Part shown: positions 53,016 to 63,654 of the stretch, piece after piece | Position numbering within the stretch: the first letter of the stretch is position 1 | Layout of the letters: every line of letters begins with the position of its first letter | Assembly: GCF_000422245.1 (NCBI RefSeq) | Contig: NZ_ATHI01000026.1 | Location: forward strand, 372,001 to 436,000 | DNA from: Alkalidesulfovibrio alkalitolerans DSM 16529 | Lineage (GTDB): Bacteria > Desulfobacterota > Desulfovibrionia > Desulfovibrionales > Desulfovibrionaceae | Direction: 5' to 3' | DNA: 64,000 bases | Notes under the pieces: generated by a model | Seen by the model: the letters and a program-made list of their open reading frames with translations, nothing else | The model's database searches: none | What the model was told of the DNA's origin: nothing | Made by a program: the position numbers and the translations under genes

Positions 53016-54437
53016 TCAGCCGCCTTCGGCTATGCCCAGGCGGCGGGCGATCTCCTTGGCGGCGCGGCGGCCCGCGCCCATTGCCGAGATAACCGTGGCC
53101 GAGCCGGTCACGATGTCTCCGCCCGCGTAAACATTGGGAATCGACGTTTCGCCCGTGGTTCCGTCAACGGTGATGTATCCCCAGCGGTTCAGGCTCAGGT
53201 CCGGGGTGGCTTCGAGCAGCACCTTGTTTGCCCGCGCGCCCACGGCCATGATGGCCATCTGGGCCGGAATGTCGAAGCATTCGCCAGTGGGGGCGGGAGA
53301 GCGGCGTCCGCTGGCGTCGGGCTCGCCCAGGGCCTGGCGTTCCAGGCGCAGGCCTGTCAGGCGGCCTTTCTCGTCGCCCATGAGTTCGAGCGGGTTGGCC
53401 AGGAACTCGAAGCGCACGCCTTCCTCCTCGGCATGCTCGATCTCCTCGCGTCGTGCGGGCATCTCCCCGCGCGTGCGGCGATAGACTACGGTGACGCGCT
53501 CCGCGCCCAGGCGCAGGGCGGTGCGGGCCGCGTCCATGGCCACGTTGCCGCCGCCCACGACCACGGCCTCTCTGGCCGGGAAGATGGGCGTGCTGTAGGT
53601 GGGGAAGGCGTAGGCCCGGCCCAGGTTGGCCCGGGTCAGGTACTCGTTGGCCGAGAACACGCCCACCAACCCCTCGCCCGGAATGCCCAGGAAACGCGGC
53701 AGGCCGGCGCCCACGCCCACGAAGACCGCGTTGAAACCCCAGACGAACAATTCGCGGATGGTGAAGGTGTTGCCGCCCACCCAGTTGGTGTGGAACTCCA
53801 CGCCCAGGGTGCGCAAGGCGTCGATCTCGCGCTTGACCACGGACTTGGGCAGCCGGAATTCTGGGATGCCGTAGACCAAAACCCCGCCAAGCTCGTGCAG
53901 GGCCTCGTAGACCTCCACTTTGACCCCGCGAGCGGCCAGGTATCCGGCCACGGTCAGGGAGGAGGGGCCAGCCCCGATGCAGGCCACGCGCGCGCCTTCG
54001 AGCGGCTGCGGGCAGGCGATGGCCCCGGTGAGCAGCTCGCAGGCCGACAGGGCGTGGAAATTGTCGGCCACGAAGCGTTCCAGGCGGCCGATGGCCACGG
54101 GTTGGCCCTTCCTGCCCAGGATGCACGCGCCCTCGCATTGGGTCTCCTGGGGGCAGACCCGGCCGCAGACCGCGGGCAGCGAGTTGTATTCACGCAGCAC
54201 GGCGTAGGCTCCGGCCACGTCGCCCTTCGCAAGACTGGCGATGAAGCCCGCGATGTCGATCTCCACGGGACAGCCCGCGCGGCACGCGGGCTTCTTGCAT
54301 TGCAGGCAGCGGGCCGCCTCGGCCTGAGCCTGCTCCAGGGAATAGCCCAGGGCCACCTCGCGGAAATTGCGCACGCGCTCGGCCGGGTTTTGCAGCGGCA
54401 TGGCGATGCGCGATGCGATCTTCTTCTTCGCCGCCAT
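53016..54437 (-). CDS. nfnB: NfnB, NADPH-dependent ferredoxin:NAD+ oxidoreductase large subunit
   Basis: A 473-residue protein of the glutamate synthase small-subunit (GltD) type: N-terminal 2x[4Fe-4S] CLQCKKPACRAGCPVEIDIA (about 44-63) and CGRVCPQETQCEGACILG (about 91-108), FAD motif VACIGAGPSSLTVAGYLAAR (about 146), NADP motif AVVVGGGNVAMDAARTALRL (about 285) and the late FAD box VYAGGDIVTGSATVISAMGA. Paired with the FNR-like gene just upstream, it forms Nfn, which bifurcates electrons from two NADPH to NAD+ and ferredoxin. A bare GltD would lack that partner. It starts 1 bp after the nfnA stop, with GGGAGG in the nfnA end. Confidence 0.9.
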   Translation of the reverse strand: MAAKKKIASRIAMPLQNPAERVRNFREVALGYSLEQAQAEAARCLQCKKPACRAGCPVEIDIAGFIASLAKGDVAGAYAVLREYNSLPAVCGRVCPQETQCEGACILGRKGQPVAIGRLERFVADNFHALSACELLTGAIACPQPLEGARVACIGAGPSSLTVAGYLAARGVKVEVYEALHELGGVLVYGIPEFRLPKSVVKREIDALRTLGVEFHTNWVGGNTFTIRELFVWGFNAVFVGVGAGLPRFLGIPGEGLVGVFSANEYLTRANLGRAYAFPTYSTPIFPAREAVVVGGGNVAMDAARTALRLGAERVTVVYRRTRGEMPARREEIEHAEEEGVRFEFLANPLELMGDEKGRLTGLRLERQALGEPDASGRRSPAPTGECFDIPAQMAIMAVGARANKVLLEATPDLSLNRWGYITVDGTTGETSIPNVYAGGDIVTGSATVISAMGAGRRAAKEIARRLGIAEGG

Positions 54438-54438
54438 A

Positions 54439-55287
54439 CTAGCCTCCCGCGACTTCGAACTGCTTCTTGAAGCGTTCGAGCTCCGCCCGTTCCTGGCCGT
54501 GGAACTGCTCCAGGCGGTTGCGCAGTTCGGCGAAATCCACCTTGTGCGCGTCAAATTCCGGGCCGTCCACGCAGGCGAAACGCATCTCGCCGTCCACGGT
54601 GCAGCGGCAGGCCCCGCACATGCCGATGCCGTCCACCATGATGGTGTTCAGACTCACGGTGGTCTTGATGCCAAGCGGTCGCGTGACCTCGGCGACGGCC
54701 TGCATCATGGGCACCGGGCCCACGGCCACCACCTCGGCCACCTCGGGGCCGCGCGAAAGGCGTTCAGCGAGCGCGTCGGTGACCAGACCCTTCACGCCCA
54801 TGCTGCCGTCGTTGGTGGCCACCGAGACCTCGGCGCAAAAGCGCGACAGTTCGGCGTGGAAGAGAAGCAGGGCCTTGGTGCGCGCACCGATGACCGCAGT
54901 CACGCGGTTGCCTGCCAGATAGTGGCCCTTGGCGATGTGGAACATGGCGGCCACGCCCGTGCCGCCACCCACGCAGACCACGTCGCCCTTGCGCTCGATG
55001 TGCGTGGGCTTGCCCAGGGGGCCGCACACGTCGGGAATCACGTCGCCCTCGTGTAAAAGGTTCAGCCTGGCCGTGGTCTTGCCCACCACCAGGAAGACGA
55101 TGGTGATGGTGCCGGACGCGGGGTCGGCGTCGGCGATGGTCAGGGGAATTCGCTCTCCCTGGGCGTGGACGCGCAGGATGATAAAGTTGCCTGGCCTGGC
55201 CTTGTGGGCGATGTGCGGGGCGTGCAGGACCATCTGGCTGGTCATGCCGGGGATGAGTTCCCGCTTGGTGAGGATGCGTGCGCTCAT
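54439..55287 (-). CDS. nfnA: NfnA, FNR-like small subunit of Nfn
   Basis: A 282-residue ferredoxin-NADP reductase-type protein (also called sulfide dehydrogenase subunit). FAD barrel (HKARPGNFIILRVHAQGERI), nucleotide loop VVCVGGGTGVAAMFHIAKGH (about 102-121) and C-terminal [2Fe-2S] motif MCGACRCTVDGEMRFACVDG (about 221-240). In Nfn this subunit carries the FAD that exchanges hydride with NAD(H). It is the first gene of a two-gene operon with nfnB. The ATG at 55287 has AAGG upstream. A GC-rich hairpin lies 22 bp before the start. Nfn and Flx-Hdr both act on reduced ferredoxin and NADH, so the two loci are functionally linked. Confidence 0.9.
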   Translation of the reverse strand: MSARILTKRELIPGMTSQMVLHAPHIAHKARPGNFIILRVHAQGERIPLTIADADPASGTITIVFLVVGKTTARLNLLHEGDVIPDVCGPLGKPTHIERKGDVVCVGGGTGVAAMFHIAKGHYLAGNRVTAVIGARTKALLLFHAELSRFCAEVSVATNDGSMGVKGLVTDALAERLSRGPEVAEVVAVGPVPMMQAVAEVTRPLGIKTTVSLNTIMVDGIGMCGACRCTVDGEMRFACVDGPEFDAHKVDFAELRNRLEQFHGQERAELERFKKQFEVAGG

Positions 55288-55308
55288 GAACGGACCTTCG
55301 TGGCTGAC

Positions 55309-55339
55309 GCGGGGCGGGCCGGGCCGGGCCCGCCCCGCG
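55309..55339. other. Very GC-rich hairpin before nfnA
   Basis: GCGGGGCGGGC (55309-55319) pairs perfectly with GCCCGCCCCGC (55329-55339). It lies just upstream of nfnA in the divergent gap and could be a leader structure in the nfnA mRNA. No U-run on either strand. Confidence 0.5.
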
Positions 55340-55660
55340 CTCCGGCGGGCTTGTCCGCGGGGTTGCCGCGGCGGTCGTGAAAAAAAGAGCCGATGGCCCC
55401 TGAAGCGGGTCCACGGGCGTGACTTCAGAGCATGCCAGAATCCGGGCCGGAAAGAGATCGCCCGAGCGTCCGGGACGATGGCCCCTGGGCGGAGCGGGTG
55501 CGAGCGGCGAAAGGCGCGGACCGTGGCCGCAGAAGGGGTATCGTTCTTGGCGGCGCATGTCCAGTCAAAACGCGGTCCTGCCAGCGCGACCCGCAGGGGA
55601 GTTTGAGCAATGAAAAGGTTCGGGCGTGCCCGCGAGGCGGCGCTTCCCGCTGATCGTTCT

Positions 55661-55690
55661 TTACAATCGGTTACTATTGTGGTTTATAAT
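55661..55690 (+). promoter_or_regulatory. Possible sigma-70-type promoter of the CheB/CheR hybrid gene
   Basis: TTACAA (55661-55666), an 18-bp spacer and a perfect TATAAT (55685-55690), in an AT-rich island within GC-rich DNA, 73 bp before the chosen start codon. Confidence 0.5.
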
Positions 55691-55763
55691 GACTTATTGT
55701 CGTGTGAAGCGTTCGGAAGGGCGTTTCGCGGCAGCAATGCGAAGGGGAATGACGGAGGCGGGT

Positions 55764-58700
55764 ATGGCGCAACGCAAAAAAGGTGGGATGAGACCGGAAG
55801 GCAAGGCTGCTTCCGGCAGTAGAGCGGGGGGGGACAAGGTCTTGCCCGATTCGGGGGTGGCGGAAAAGGTCACGGCGGAGCCTGCCGGGCCGGGGCGCGA
55901 AGAGCCCGGGTCGGCAGGCTTCCATATTGTGGCCCTGGGCGCTTCGGCCGGCGGCCTGGAGGCGCTGCAGACCTTTTTCCATCGCATGCAGCCGGACTCC
56001 GGCTTGGCTTTCGTGGTGATCCAGCACCTCTCTCCCGATTTCAAGAGCCTGATGGACGAATTGCTTGCCCGTCACACGTCCATGTCCATCCACCGCGTGG
56101 AAAGCGGCATGGAACTGCAGCCGGATTCGGTCTACCTGATTCCGCCCAAGAAAAGCATGACCGTGCAGGACGGCCGGCTGATCCTTGAAGACCGCAAGGC
56201 CGACGGCCACCTCGACCTGCCCATCGACGTCTTTTTCCGCTCCCTGGCCAAGGACGCGGGCGAGCGCGCCATCGCCGTGGTGCTGTCGGGAACAGGATCG
56301 GACGGCTCGCGCGGCATTCGCGATGTCAACGAGGCGGGCGGCCTGGTCGTCGTCCAGTCTCCCGAGTCGGCCAAGTTCGACGGCATGCCGCGCAGCGCCA
56401 TCGCTTCGGGCGCGGTGGACCTCGTGCTGCCTCCGGAAGCCATGCCGGACATGATCGTCAAGTACATCTCCAACCCCATGTCGGTACGCCACGCGGGCGA
56501 GGACGATTCGCTGCGCCACATCCAGGACGACGACGGGACCACGGCCGTCTTCAAGCTCCTGAAGCGGCAGTATGGCATCGATTTCGCCGACTACAAGCCC
56601 ACGACCGTGGGCCGCAGACTCGCGCGACGCATGTCCATTCGCCAGATCAACTCGCTGACCGACTACTTAGCCTTTCTCTCGGCGAACGCGGACGAGCTGA
56701 ATTCGCTGTACAAGGATCTGCTCATCGGCGTGACCAGCTTCTTTCGGGACCAGCCCGCCTTCGAGGCCCTGGAGCGCAAGGCTGTTCCCGAAATCTTCGT
56801 CGGGGCCGCAGGGCAAGACGAGGTTCGCGCCTGGATCGCGGGCTGCGCCACGGGCGAGGAGGCGTATTCCGTGGCCATGCTGCTCGTGGAGGGCGCGGAG
56901 CGCTCGGGGTTTCACGGCAAAATCAGCGTCTTCGCCACGGACGCCCACAAGGAGTCCCTGGATACGGCCTCGCTGGGCATCTATGAGAAAACCAGGTTGT
57001 CCTCCGTCTCTCCGGCCCGGCTGGCGCGTTTCTTCAAGGAAGAAAGCCCCACCCACATGCGCGTGAACCAGGATTTGCGCTCGCACATCGTTTTCGCCCA
57101 GCACAATATCATCAGCGATCCGCCGTTCACCAAGATGGACCTGGTGACCTGCCGCAACCTGCTGATTTATCTGCATCCGGCCGCCCAAGACAAGGCCCTG
57201 GCCATGTTTCATTTCGCCCTGCGCGTGGGCGGACTCGTATTCCTTGGTTCCAGCGAGAGCCCTGGCGGCCTTGTGGAGGAGTTCGAGCCCCTGGACAGCA
57301 AATGCAAGATATTCCGCAAGCTGCGCGACGTGAAGCTGGCCTTGGATTTCAAACTCTCGCACCAAGAGCGCGAACGGCCCGCGCCGCCTCCGCTGGCGAC
57401 GGCTGCTGGGCTGGACCGCCGTATCCTCCAGGATTACGACCAACTCTTGCGCAAGCACCTGCCCTCGGGGCTTTTGCTCAACGAACGACGCGAAGTGCTG
57501 CACATCTTCGGCGACGGAGGACGCTATCTGACCCGCCTCGAAGGCCGCGCGGTCCGCGACGTGCTGGACATGGTCGAGGGCGACCTGAGACTCGCCCTCG
57601 GCACGGCGGTGCAACGGGCCGGAACACGCAAGGACAAGGTGATCTTCAAGGGCGTGACCGTGGGGCAGGGGAAGGAGAAGCGCAAGATCGACGTCGAGGT
57701 CGAGGCGCTGCCCGATGAACGCACCCGGAGCAATCACTTCCACGTCTCCTTTCTCGACCAGGGGCCCGCCGCCAAGCGCGCCAAACGAGTCGAGAAACCC
57801 CTTCCCGACGAGGATTTTCAGATCGACGACGCAACGCGCCAGCGTATGGGCGAACTCGAGGTCGAGTTGCAGAGCACGCGAGAGAATCTGCAAGCCACGA
57901 TCGAAGAATTGCAGACCACCAACGAGGAGCTGCAAGCCACCAACGAGGAGATGCTGGCCGCCAACGAGGAACTGCAAAGCACAAACGAGGAGTTGCACTC
58001 GGTCAACGAGGAACTCTACACGGTCAACGCCGAATTCGAGAAGAAGAACAAGGAGCTTTCACAACTCAACGAAGACTACGACAACCTCCTGCGCAGCTCG
58101 GACATCGGCACCTTGTTCCTCGATCGCGATTTGCAGATCAGGCGCTACAACCCGGCCATCAGCCTGACCTTCAAGCTTCTGCCCCAGGACATCGGGCGGC
58201 CCGTGGACCACATCGCCTACCGCCTCGACGGCCAAGCCCAGATGATCGAGGATTTGAAGAAGGTTCTCGCCGACGGCGAGCCGCTGGAAAAAGAAGTTCG
58301 CACCAAGGACGGCAAATGGCTGCTCAAGCGCATTCTGCCCTTCCTGACGGCGGACAACCACCAGGACGGCGTGGTGCTGACCTTCACGGACATCACCAGG
58401 GTCAAGGAGATGGAAGCCGAGCGCCGCCAGTCCGAGGCCATGCGTGAGATGGCGGCGAGCGTGCCGGGAGCCGTCTTTCAGTTCGTCTCCGACAAGAGCG
58501 GGGAGGAGACCTTCTCCTTCGTCAACGAGGGCGCGCGATCGATTTTCGGTGTCGATCCCGCGCAGATTCTCAAGGACGCCAGGGTTCTGCTGCGACTCAT
58601 CCACCACGACGACGTGGACATGCTCAGGATCAAGGTCCGCGAATCCAGGGAGAAGCTCGAAACCCTCGACGCGGAGCATCGCATCGTTGTTCCCGGAGGC

Positions 58701-60377
58701 GGCGTGCGCTGGCTGCACACCCGCTGCACGCCGAGCCTGGCTTCGGGCGGCGTCACGCGCTGGAGCGGCGTGAGCCTGGACATCACGGCCCGCAAGTTGG
58801 CCGAGGAACAGCTCAAGCGCGCGTCCGAATTCCACCTGAGCATCCTCAACAAGTCCCCGGCCCTCATCTGGCGTTCGGGCTTGGACGGCATGTGCAACTG
58901 GTTCAACGCCACTTGGCTGGCTTACACCGGCAAAAGCCTGGAGGACGAGCAGGGCGAGGGTTGGACCAAGGGAGTACACCCGCAGGATGTGGCGCGCTGT
59001 CTCAATGTCTACAAGCGAGCGTTCAGACAGCGCAAGCCGTTCCGCATGGATTACCGGCTGCGCAGACACGACGGGGTATACCGCTGGATTCACGACGTGG
59101 GCACGCCCTACGACGATCTCGACGGCAAGTTCGCGGGATTCATAGGCTACTGCTTCGACATCACCGAGGCCAAGGAAGCTTCGGGCAAGATGCGCCAAGC
59201 CATGGAGATGATGGCCAACGCGAACCGTATCAAGAGTGAGTTCCTGGCCAACATGAGCCACGAGATCAGGACTCCGCTGCACGGCATGCTCGGCATGCTC
59301 CAACTGCTTTCCATGACAAGCCTCAACGAGGAGCAAAAGGAGTATGTGGACGCATCCACCGGCTCCGGGCGGCGGCTTTTGAGCCTGATCAACGAGATAC
59401 TCGATCTCTCCAAGATCGAGGCGGGCAAGTTCGTCATCGCTGAGCAACTCTTCGACTTCGACAGCGTGGTCGATCTGGCCCTGAAGAACTTCGAATACGC
59501 GGTGCGCGAGAAGGGCCTGACCCTCAATGTCAAGGGCGAGAAAGGTGGCGAGCGCCATTTCGTGGGCGATTCCGCGCGAATAAGCCAGGTGCTGCTCAAC
59601 ATCCTGGGCAATGCGATCAAGTTCACCAACAAGGGCACGGTGACGCTCGAGACGCGGGTAGCCGAGGAACCCGGCCTTCCCGGCAAGCGGCGGATATTCT
59701 TCACGGTCACGGACACGGGCATCGGCATCCCGGAGGGCAAGCTCGCCGATGTCTACGAGCCTTTCGTGCAGGCCAGCGTTTCGTACCAGCGGGCGCACCA
59801 GGGCACGGGGCTTGGGCTTACCATCGCCAAAAGGCTGGTCGGTCTGATGGACGGCGATCTTTCCATCGAGAGCGAGGAAGGCAAGGGCACCACTGTGAGT
59901 TTCTCGGTCTTGGTCGGTGTTCCCGGTATCGAGAAAGAGCCGGATGACGAGAACGAGGGCGGCAAGGAGCGTTCCCTCAGGCGGCTCAAGGTACTACTGG
60001 TCGAGGACGACAGGGTGAGCCAAACCCTGACCTGCAAGCTTCTGGAAAAAGAGCGGCACGAGTGCCTCACCGCCAGGAATCAGGACGAGGCCCTGGCCAT
60101 CCTCAGGAAGTTCGACCCGGATATCATCCTCATGGACGTGAACCTCGACGGCAGCGCCTCCGGCCTCGACATCACGCGCAAAATCAGGACGTCCTCGGCC
60201 CTTTCCGCGCACCGCGACATCCCGATCATCGCGCTCACGGCCAAGGCCATGGAAGGAGACAGGGAACGGATTCTCGCCTCGGGCGTGAATGAATACATCT
60301 CCAAACCCTTCAGATTCGAGGATCTGGAAAAGAAGATTCAGGCCGTTATGAGCAGAAACGTCCGAAGGGAGGACTAG
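55764..60377 (+). CDS. CheB-CheR-PAS-histidine kinase-receiver hybrid protein
   Basis: A 1537-residue soluble protein. CheB methylesterase ([14 protein letters not shown] about 58; [19 protein letters not shown]; catalytic Ser, His, Asp present), CheR methyltransferase ([32 protein letters not shown] about 361, CRNLLIYL about 466), a long coiled coil rich in [11 protein letters not shown]-type repeats (about 695-772), three PAS domains (about 775-1140), HisKA ([15 protein letters not shown] about 1160), HATPase ([19 protein letters not shown]) and a C-terminal receiver ([26 protein letters not shown]). The ATG at 55764 has GGAGG 5 nt upstream; the open frame 46 codons longer has no such site. 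No chemoreceptor or flagellar genes are near, so substrates of the methylation domains are unknown. Confidence 0.93.
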   Translation: MAQRKKGGMRPEGKAASGSRAGGDKVLPDSGVAEKVTAEPAGPGREEPGSAGFHIVALGASAGGLEALQTFFHRMQPDSGLAFVVIQHLSPDFKSLMDELLARHTSMSIHRVESGMELQPDSVYLIPPKKSMTVQDGRLILEDRKADGHLDLPIDVFFRSLAKDAGERAIAVVLSGTGSDGSRGIRDVNEAGGLVVVQSPESAKFDGMPRSAIASGAVDLVLPPEAMPDMIVKYISNPMSVRHAGEDDSLRHIQDDDGTTAVFKLLKRQYGIDFADYKPTTVGRRLARRMSIRQINSLTDYLAFLSANADELNSLYKDLLIGVTSFFRDQPAFEALERKAVPEIFVGAAGQDEVRAWIAGCATGEEAYSVAMLLVEGAERSGFHGKISVFATDAHKESLDTASLGIYEKTRLSSVSPARLARFFKEESPTHMRVNQDLRSHIVFAQHNIISDPPFTKMDLVTCRNLLIYLHPAAQDKALAMFHFALRVGGLVFLGSSESPGGLVEEFEPLDSKCKIFRKLRDVKLALDFKLSHQERERPAPPPLATAAGLDRRILQDYDQLLRKHLPSGLLLNERREVLHIFGDGGRYLTRLEGRAVRDVLDMVEGDLRLALGTAVQRAGTRKDKVIFKGVTVGQGKEKRKIDVEVEALPDERTRSNHFHVSFLDQGPAAKRAKRVEKPLPDEDFQIDDATRQRMGELEVELQSTRENLQATIEELQTTNEELQATNEEMLAANEELQSTNEELHSVNEELYTVNAEFEKKNKELSQLNEDYDNLLRSSDIGTLFLDRDLQIRRYNPAISLTFKLLPQDIGRPVDHIAYRLDGQAQMIEDLKKVLADGEPLEKEVRTKDGKWLLKRILPFLTADNHQDGVVLTFTDITRVKEMEAERRQSEAMREMAASVPGAVFQFVSDKSGEETFSFVNEGARSIFGVDPAQILKDARVLLRLIHHDDVDMLRIKVRESREKLETLDAEHRIVVPGGGVRWLHTRCTPSLASGGVTRWSGVSLDITARKLAEEQLKRASEFHLSILNKSPALIWRSGLDGMCNWFNATWLAYTGKSLEDEQGEGWTKGVHPQDVARCLNVYKRAFRQRKPFRMDYRLRRHDGVYRWIHDVGTPYDDLDGKFAGFIGYCFDITEAKEASGKMRQAMEMMANANRIKSEFLANMSHEIRTPLHGMLGMLQLLSMTSLNEEQKEYVDASTGSGRRLLSLINEILDLSKIEAGKFVIAEQLFDFDSVVDLALKNFEYAVREKGLTLNVKGEKGGERHFVGDSARISQVLLNILGNAIKFTNKGTVTLETRVAEEPGLPGKRRIFFTVTDTGIGIPEGKLADVYEPFVQASVSYQRAHQGTGLGLTIAKRLVGLMDGDLSIESEEGKGTTVSFSVLVGVPGIEKEPDDENEGGKERSLRRLKVLLVEDDRVSQTLTCKLLEKERHECLTARNQDEALAILRKFDPDIILMDVNLDGSASGLDITRKIRTSSALSAHRDIPIIALTAKAMEGDRERILASGVNEYISKPFRFEDLEKKIQAVMSRNVRRED

Positions 60378-60786
60378 TGTCGCGTCCGCGAAGAGGATCA
60401 ATACATCGCTCAACGATAACATGCGCACGTGAGCCGGGCGAAGCCCGGCTCCGCCGCAGTTGACGGCGTAAGCAAGCCGAAAGCCGGTTTTCTGCTCAGC
60501 GGGCTTTTGCAAAAGCCGGTTTTGCGGATTTTGCGGACATCATACGCGAGGCTGAAGGGCCGTCTGCCCGATGCACGCGGCACATGCGGCGGGCAAACGC
60601 AGTCGATCGGAATCCGCTGGAAGCCATGGCGGTCCCATGCGCTTTTTGTATTGACGACGGACACCGCGCCGCGCAATCTGGCGGCCATCCCCCAAAGCAC
60701 GTCAACCGGGATGGCCGCCGCGTCGCAACGCATGCGCCAAACGAGCGCGGCGTCGCTTTCCGGCGTCGGGCAGGAGACAATGCGCG
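60378..60786. other. 409-bp gap with hairpin and short direct repeats
   Basis: No credible gene. GAGCCGGG (60431-60438) pairs with CCCGGCTC (60444-60451). AAGCCGGTTTT occurs twice nearby (about 60479 and 60511), and GCTTTTGCAAAAGC is a palindrome. The segment looks like a non-coding interspersed repeat; frames across it on both strands have odd composition. The hairpin may end the hybrid-kinase transcript. Confidence 0.45.
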
Positions 60787-63126
60787 GTGTTTGAACTGAT
60801 ACTTCTCTTTTCCATCATCCTCGTCGCCCTTGTCCTGTTCATCGGCGGTTGGCTCGCCGTGGACCTCGTGGGACTTCTTGTGTTGGCGGCGCTGACGCTG
60901 ACCGGGCTCGTGGGCGCGAGTGACGCGCTGGCCGGGTTCAGCAGCCCGGCCGTGGTCACGGTCTGGGCCATGTTCATCCTCTCCGCCGGGTTGTCGCGCA
61001 CGGGCATCGCCTACCGAATCGGCCAGCCACTGCAACGCTTCGCCCACAGCAGCGAATGGCTGCTGGTAGCCATGCTCATGCTCGTAGCCAGTCTTTTATC
61101 CGCGCTCATCAACACCATCACTGTGGCGGTCATCCTGCTCCCGGCGGCCATGGATCTTGCGCGGCGCAGCGGCAGGCCCCCATCACGCCTGCTTCTGCCC
61201 ATGGCGCTCGGTTGCCTGCTCGGCGGTCCGTTCACCGGCATCTCGACCCCGCCGAACATGCTGGTCACGGACGCGCTGCGAAACGCCGGTCTGGCTCCGT
61301 TCGCCATTTTCGACTTCACGCCCATCACCGGGGCCATCGTGCTCGCAGGTATCCTCTTTATGGCGCTCGTCGGGCGGCATCTCCTGCCCAGGCGAAGCCT
61401 GCAGACGCAAGAAGGCGGGAGCAGCGCCACCGAGACGACCTATCAACTCGACACGCACGTCTTTTCGCTGGCCATCAGGCCCGGCTCGCCCCTGGCGGGC
61501 CGCACCCTGCGCGAGACGCGGCTTGGTTCGGCGTTGCACCTCACGGTTCTGGCCCTGCGCAGGAGAGGAGAGATGCGTCTCGCCCCGGACCCTTCGGAGC
61601 GCATCCAGGCAGGCGACGTCCTCATCGTGCACGGACCGATCGAGCACCTCAGGCGTTTTCACGGCAGCAGGCACCTGCGCGCCGATCCTTCCAATCTGAC
61701 CGGCGGGCTTGTGGCGGGGTGCCTTCAGATCGCCCGGGGCGTCGTGGGTGAGGACTCGCCGCTTGTGGGGAAATCGCTTGCGCAAAGCTCGCTTCGGCGT
61801 GAGCACCGCGTGCACGTGCTGTCCCTGCGGGCCGAAGGAGGCGAGGGCGGACAGGACATGCTGCACCGGCCGCTCGCGGCCGGGGATGCCCTCGTGCTTC
61901 TCGGGACGCGTGACGCGCTCGAGGAGGTCGGCAAGCTCGGTATCGTGCAAGATGTCGAAATGCTGGATGCGGGACAGGTGCCCGGCGATCCGTCCGGCAG
62001 CGCCTTCATGTCCGTGCACGTTCCCCAAGGGTCGGTCCTGGTGGACCACGACCTGACCGAGAGCCGCCTGGGCAACGCCTTCGGCCTGACCGTAGTGGGC
62101 ATCGTCCGCGACGGGGAGCCACAGTGTATGCCTTCGCCCGAGGAGATCGTCCGGGCTGGCGACACGCTCGTTCTGCACGGCGCGAAAAGCGATCTGGAGG
62201 TCTTGCAGAGCCTTCAGGACCTTGAAATCACGGAGACCTCGCCGACCCTTCTGGCCGAGTTGGAGTCGCAGCAGGTCTCGGTCACGGAGGTGCTGCTCTC
62301 GCCCAGAACCACGCTTACGGGGCGAAATCTGGCCGAGCTTCGCTTCCGCGAGCATTACGGCTTGAATGTGCTGGCCCTGTGGCGGGGTGGCCGTGCGCGA
62401 CGGACCGGGCTTCAGGACCTGGCGCTGCAATTTGGCGATGCCATGCTCGTCTACGGCCCGCGAAAGAGTATTGCGGCCTTGGCGCGCGATCCGGACTTCC
62501 TGGTGCTCGACCAGTCCGCGATCCAGGCCCCGCGCATGGAAAAGGCCCCGGCGGCCGCAGCCATAATGCTTGCGGTCCTCGTTAGCGCCATACTTGGGCT
62601 CGTGCCCATCTCCATCGCCGCCCTCACCGGCGCGGCGCTCATGGTGCTGGCCGGATGCCTGAGCATGGACGAGGCCTACCGGGCCATCGAGTGGCGGGTC
62701 GTGTTTCTCATCGCGGGCATGCTGCCGCTTGGCATCGCCATCGAGCAGACTGGGGCCGCACAGATGGGGGCGCAGGCGCTGATCGCCCTGGTGGGCGACA
62801 TGGGGCCGCGCTGGGTGGTGGCCGCGCTCTTCCTGATCACGGTGCTGTGCACCCAGGTCGTTCCCACAGCCGCGCTTGTGGTTCTCATGTCTCCGGTGGC
62901 CTTGACCACGGCGGCGGACCTGTCCATCTCGCCGCACCTCTTGATGATGACGGTGGCCATGGCGGCCTCGGCCAGCTACGCGAGTCCCTTGTCGCACCCG
63001 GCGCATCTGCTGGTCATGGGGCCGGGCGGCTATCGTTTCACAGACTATCTGCGGGTCGGCATTCCCGTGACCATCGTGGCGTTTGTGGTGTGCGTAGGGC
63101 TTTTGCCGGTGCTCTGGCCCGCATGA
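60787..63126 (+). CDS. SLC13-type transporter with four RCK_C domains
   Basis: A 779-residue protein. Six or so membrane helices come first (FELILLFSIILVALVLFIGG, FSSPAVVTVWAMFILSAGLS, SALINTITVAVILLPAAMDL), then a roughly 370-residue cytoplasmic insertion with four TrkA-C/RCK_C repeats (LAIRPGSPLAGRTLRE, GEDSPLVGKSLAQSSL, VPQGSVLVDHDLTESRL, LSPRTTLTGRNLAELRF), then the second membrane half (MLAVLVSAILGLVPISIAAL, VVPTAALVVLMSPVALTTAA, SPLSHPAHLLVMGPGGYRFT). Bacterial SLC13 relatives with RCK_C usually have two repeats. The start is GTG at 60787. It probably moves sulfate or another anion and is gated by a ligand of the RCK_C repeats; inference from family. It is followed by the convergent DUF1622 gene. 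Confidence 0.87.
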   Translation: MFELILLFSIILVALVLFIGGWLAVDLVGLLVLAALTLTGLVGASDALAGFSSPAVVTVWAMFILSAGLSRTGIAYRIGQPLQRFAHSSEWLLVAMLMLVASLLSALINTITVAVILLPAAMDLARRSGRPPSRLLLPMALGCLLGGPFTGISTPPNMLVTDALRNAGLAPFAIFDFTPITGAIVLAGILFMALVGRHLLPRRSLQTQEGGSSATETTYQLDTHVFSLAIRPGSPLAGRTLRETRLGSALHLTVLALRRRGEMRLAPDPSERIQAGDVLIVHGPIEHLRRFHGSRHLRADPSNLTGGLVAGCLQIARGVVGEDSPLVGKSLAQSSLRREHRVHVLSLRAEGGEGGQDMLHRPLAAGDALVLLGTRDALEEVGKLGIVQDVEMLDAGQVPGDPSGSAFMSVHVPQGSVLVDHDLTESRLGNAFGLTVVGIVRDGEPQCMPSPEEIVRAGDTLVLHGAKSDLEVLQSLQDLEITETSPTLLAELESQQVSVTEVLLSPRTTLTGRNLAELRFREHYGLNVLALWRGGRARRTGLQDLALQFGDAMLVYGPRKSIAALARDPDFLVLDQSAIQAPRMEKAPAAAAIMLAVLVSAILGLVPISIAALTGAALMVLAGCLSMDEAYRAIEWRVVFLIAGMLPLGIAIEQTGAAQMGAQALIALVGDMGPRWVVAALFLITVLCTQVVPTAALVVLMSPVALTTAADLSISPHLLMMTVAMAASASYASPLSHPAHLLVMGPGGYRFTDYLRVGIPVTIVAFVVCVGLLPVLWPA

Positions 63127-63136
63127 CAATATGCGG

Positions 63137-63559
63137 TCATGCGGTTTCGCGCGCGGCCGCCTGTTGTGCGAGTCTCGCGTTCTCGGCCTGAAGCCGTCTG
63201 ATCTCGTGCTCGGTCTTCTTCCAGGGGAAATGGCCCTCGATCTCGATCTCCAGGGCGAAGCTGAGGAAGGTCCGGATGAGGACCAGAAGGCCGAGCACGC
63301 CCAGGGACTGGTAACTCGGGTGTACGGCTACGGTACCGATGATATCCGCCGCCACGAGGAATTCGAGGCCGAGCAGGATATCCTTGCCCAGGGCGCTGCG
63401 GTAGCTCTCCTGTCGCTGCCCGCCCGCGAGGAACCTGTCCCGCAGATACCTGACGAACGTGGAGCCCACGCCCAGAACCAGGACGACGATGCCGATGGAT
63501 TCGATGATCCGGGCGATGATCAGGGCCGTATGCGTGTACCACTCCTGAAATCCGTCCAT
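63137..63559 (-). CDS. DUF1622-family membrane protein
   Basis: A 140-residue protein with three membrane segments: IIARIIESIGIVVLVLGVGS (about 14-33), KDILLGLEFLVAADIIGTVA (about 58-77) and LGVLGLLVLIRTFLSFALEI (about 86-105). A C-terminal coiled coil follows (HEIRRLQAENARLAQQAA). The pattern RTFLSFALEIEIEGHFPW is the usual DUF1622 end. GGGAG is just upstream of the ATG at 63559. Function unknown. Its stop is 10 bp from that of the convergent transporter gene. Confidence 0.85.
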   Translation of the reverse strand: MDGFQEWYTHTALIIARIIESIGIVVLVLGVGSTFVRYLRDRFLAGGQRQESYRSALGKDILLGLEFLVAADIIGTVAVHPSYQSLGVLGLLVLIRTFLSFALEIEIEGHFPWKKTEHEIRRLQAENARLAQQAAARETA

Positions 63560-63654
63560 GTCCGCTCCCGATGGTTTCCGGCACGATAGCAGGAAACGTC
63601 GTCAGGTGGAAACAGCCGGGCGTTTTGTTTTGCGCTATTCGCGGGCTTGCCGCC

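Noticed and set aside
60429-60794. 121-codon plus-strand frame before the RCK_C transporter
   Set aside because: It crosses a hairpin and direct repeats and overlaps the start of the real gene; looks like repeat-derived non-coding DNA.
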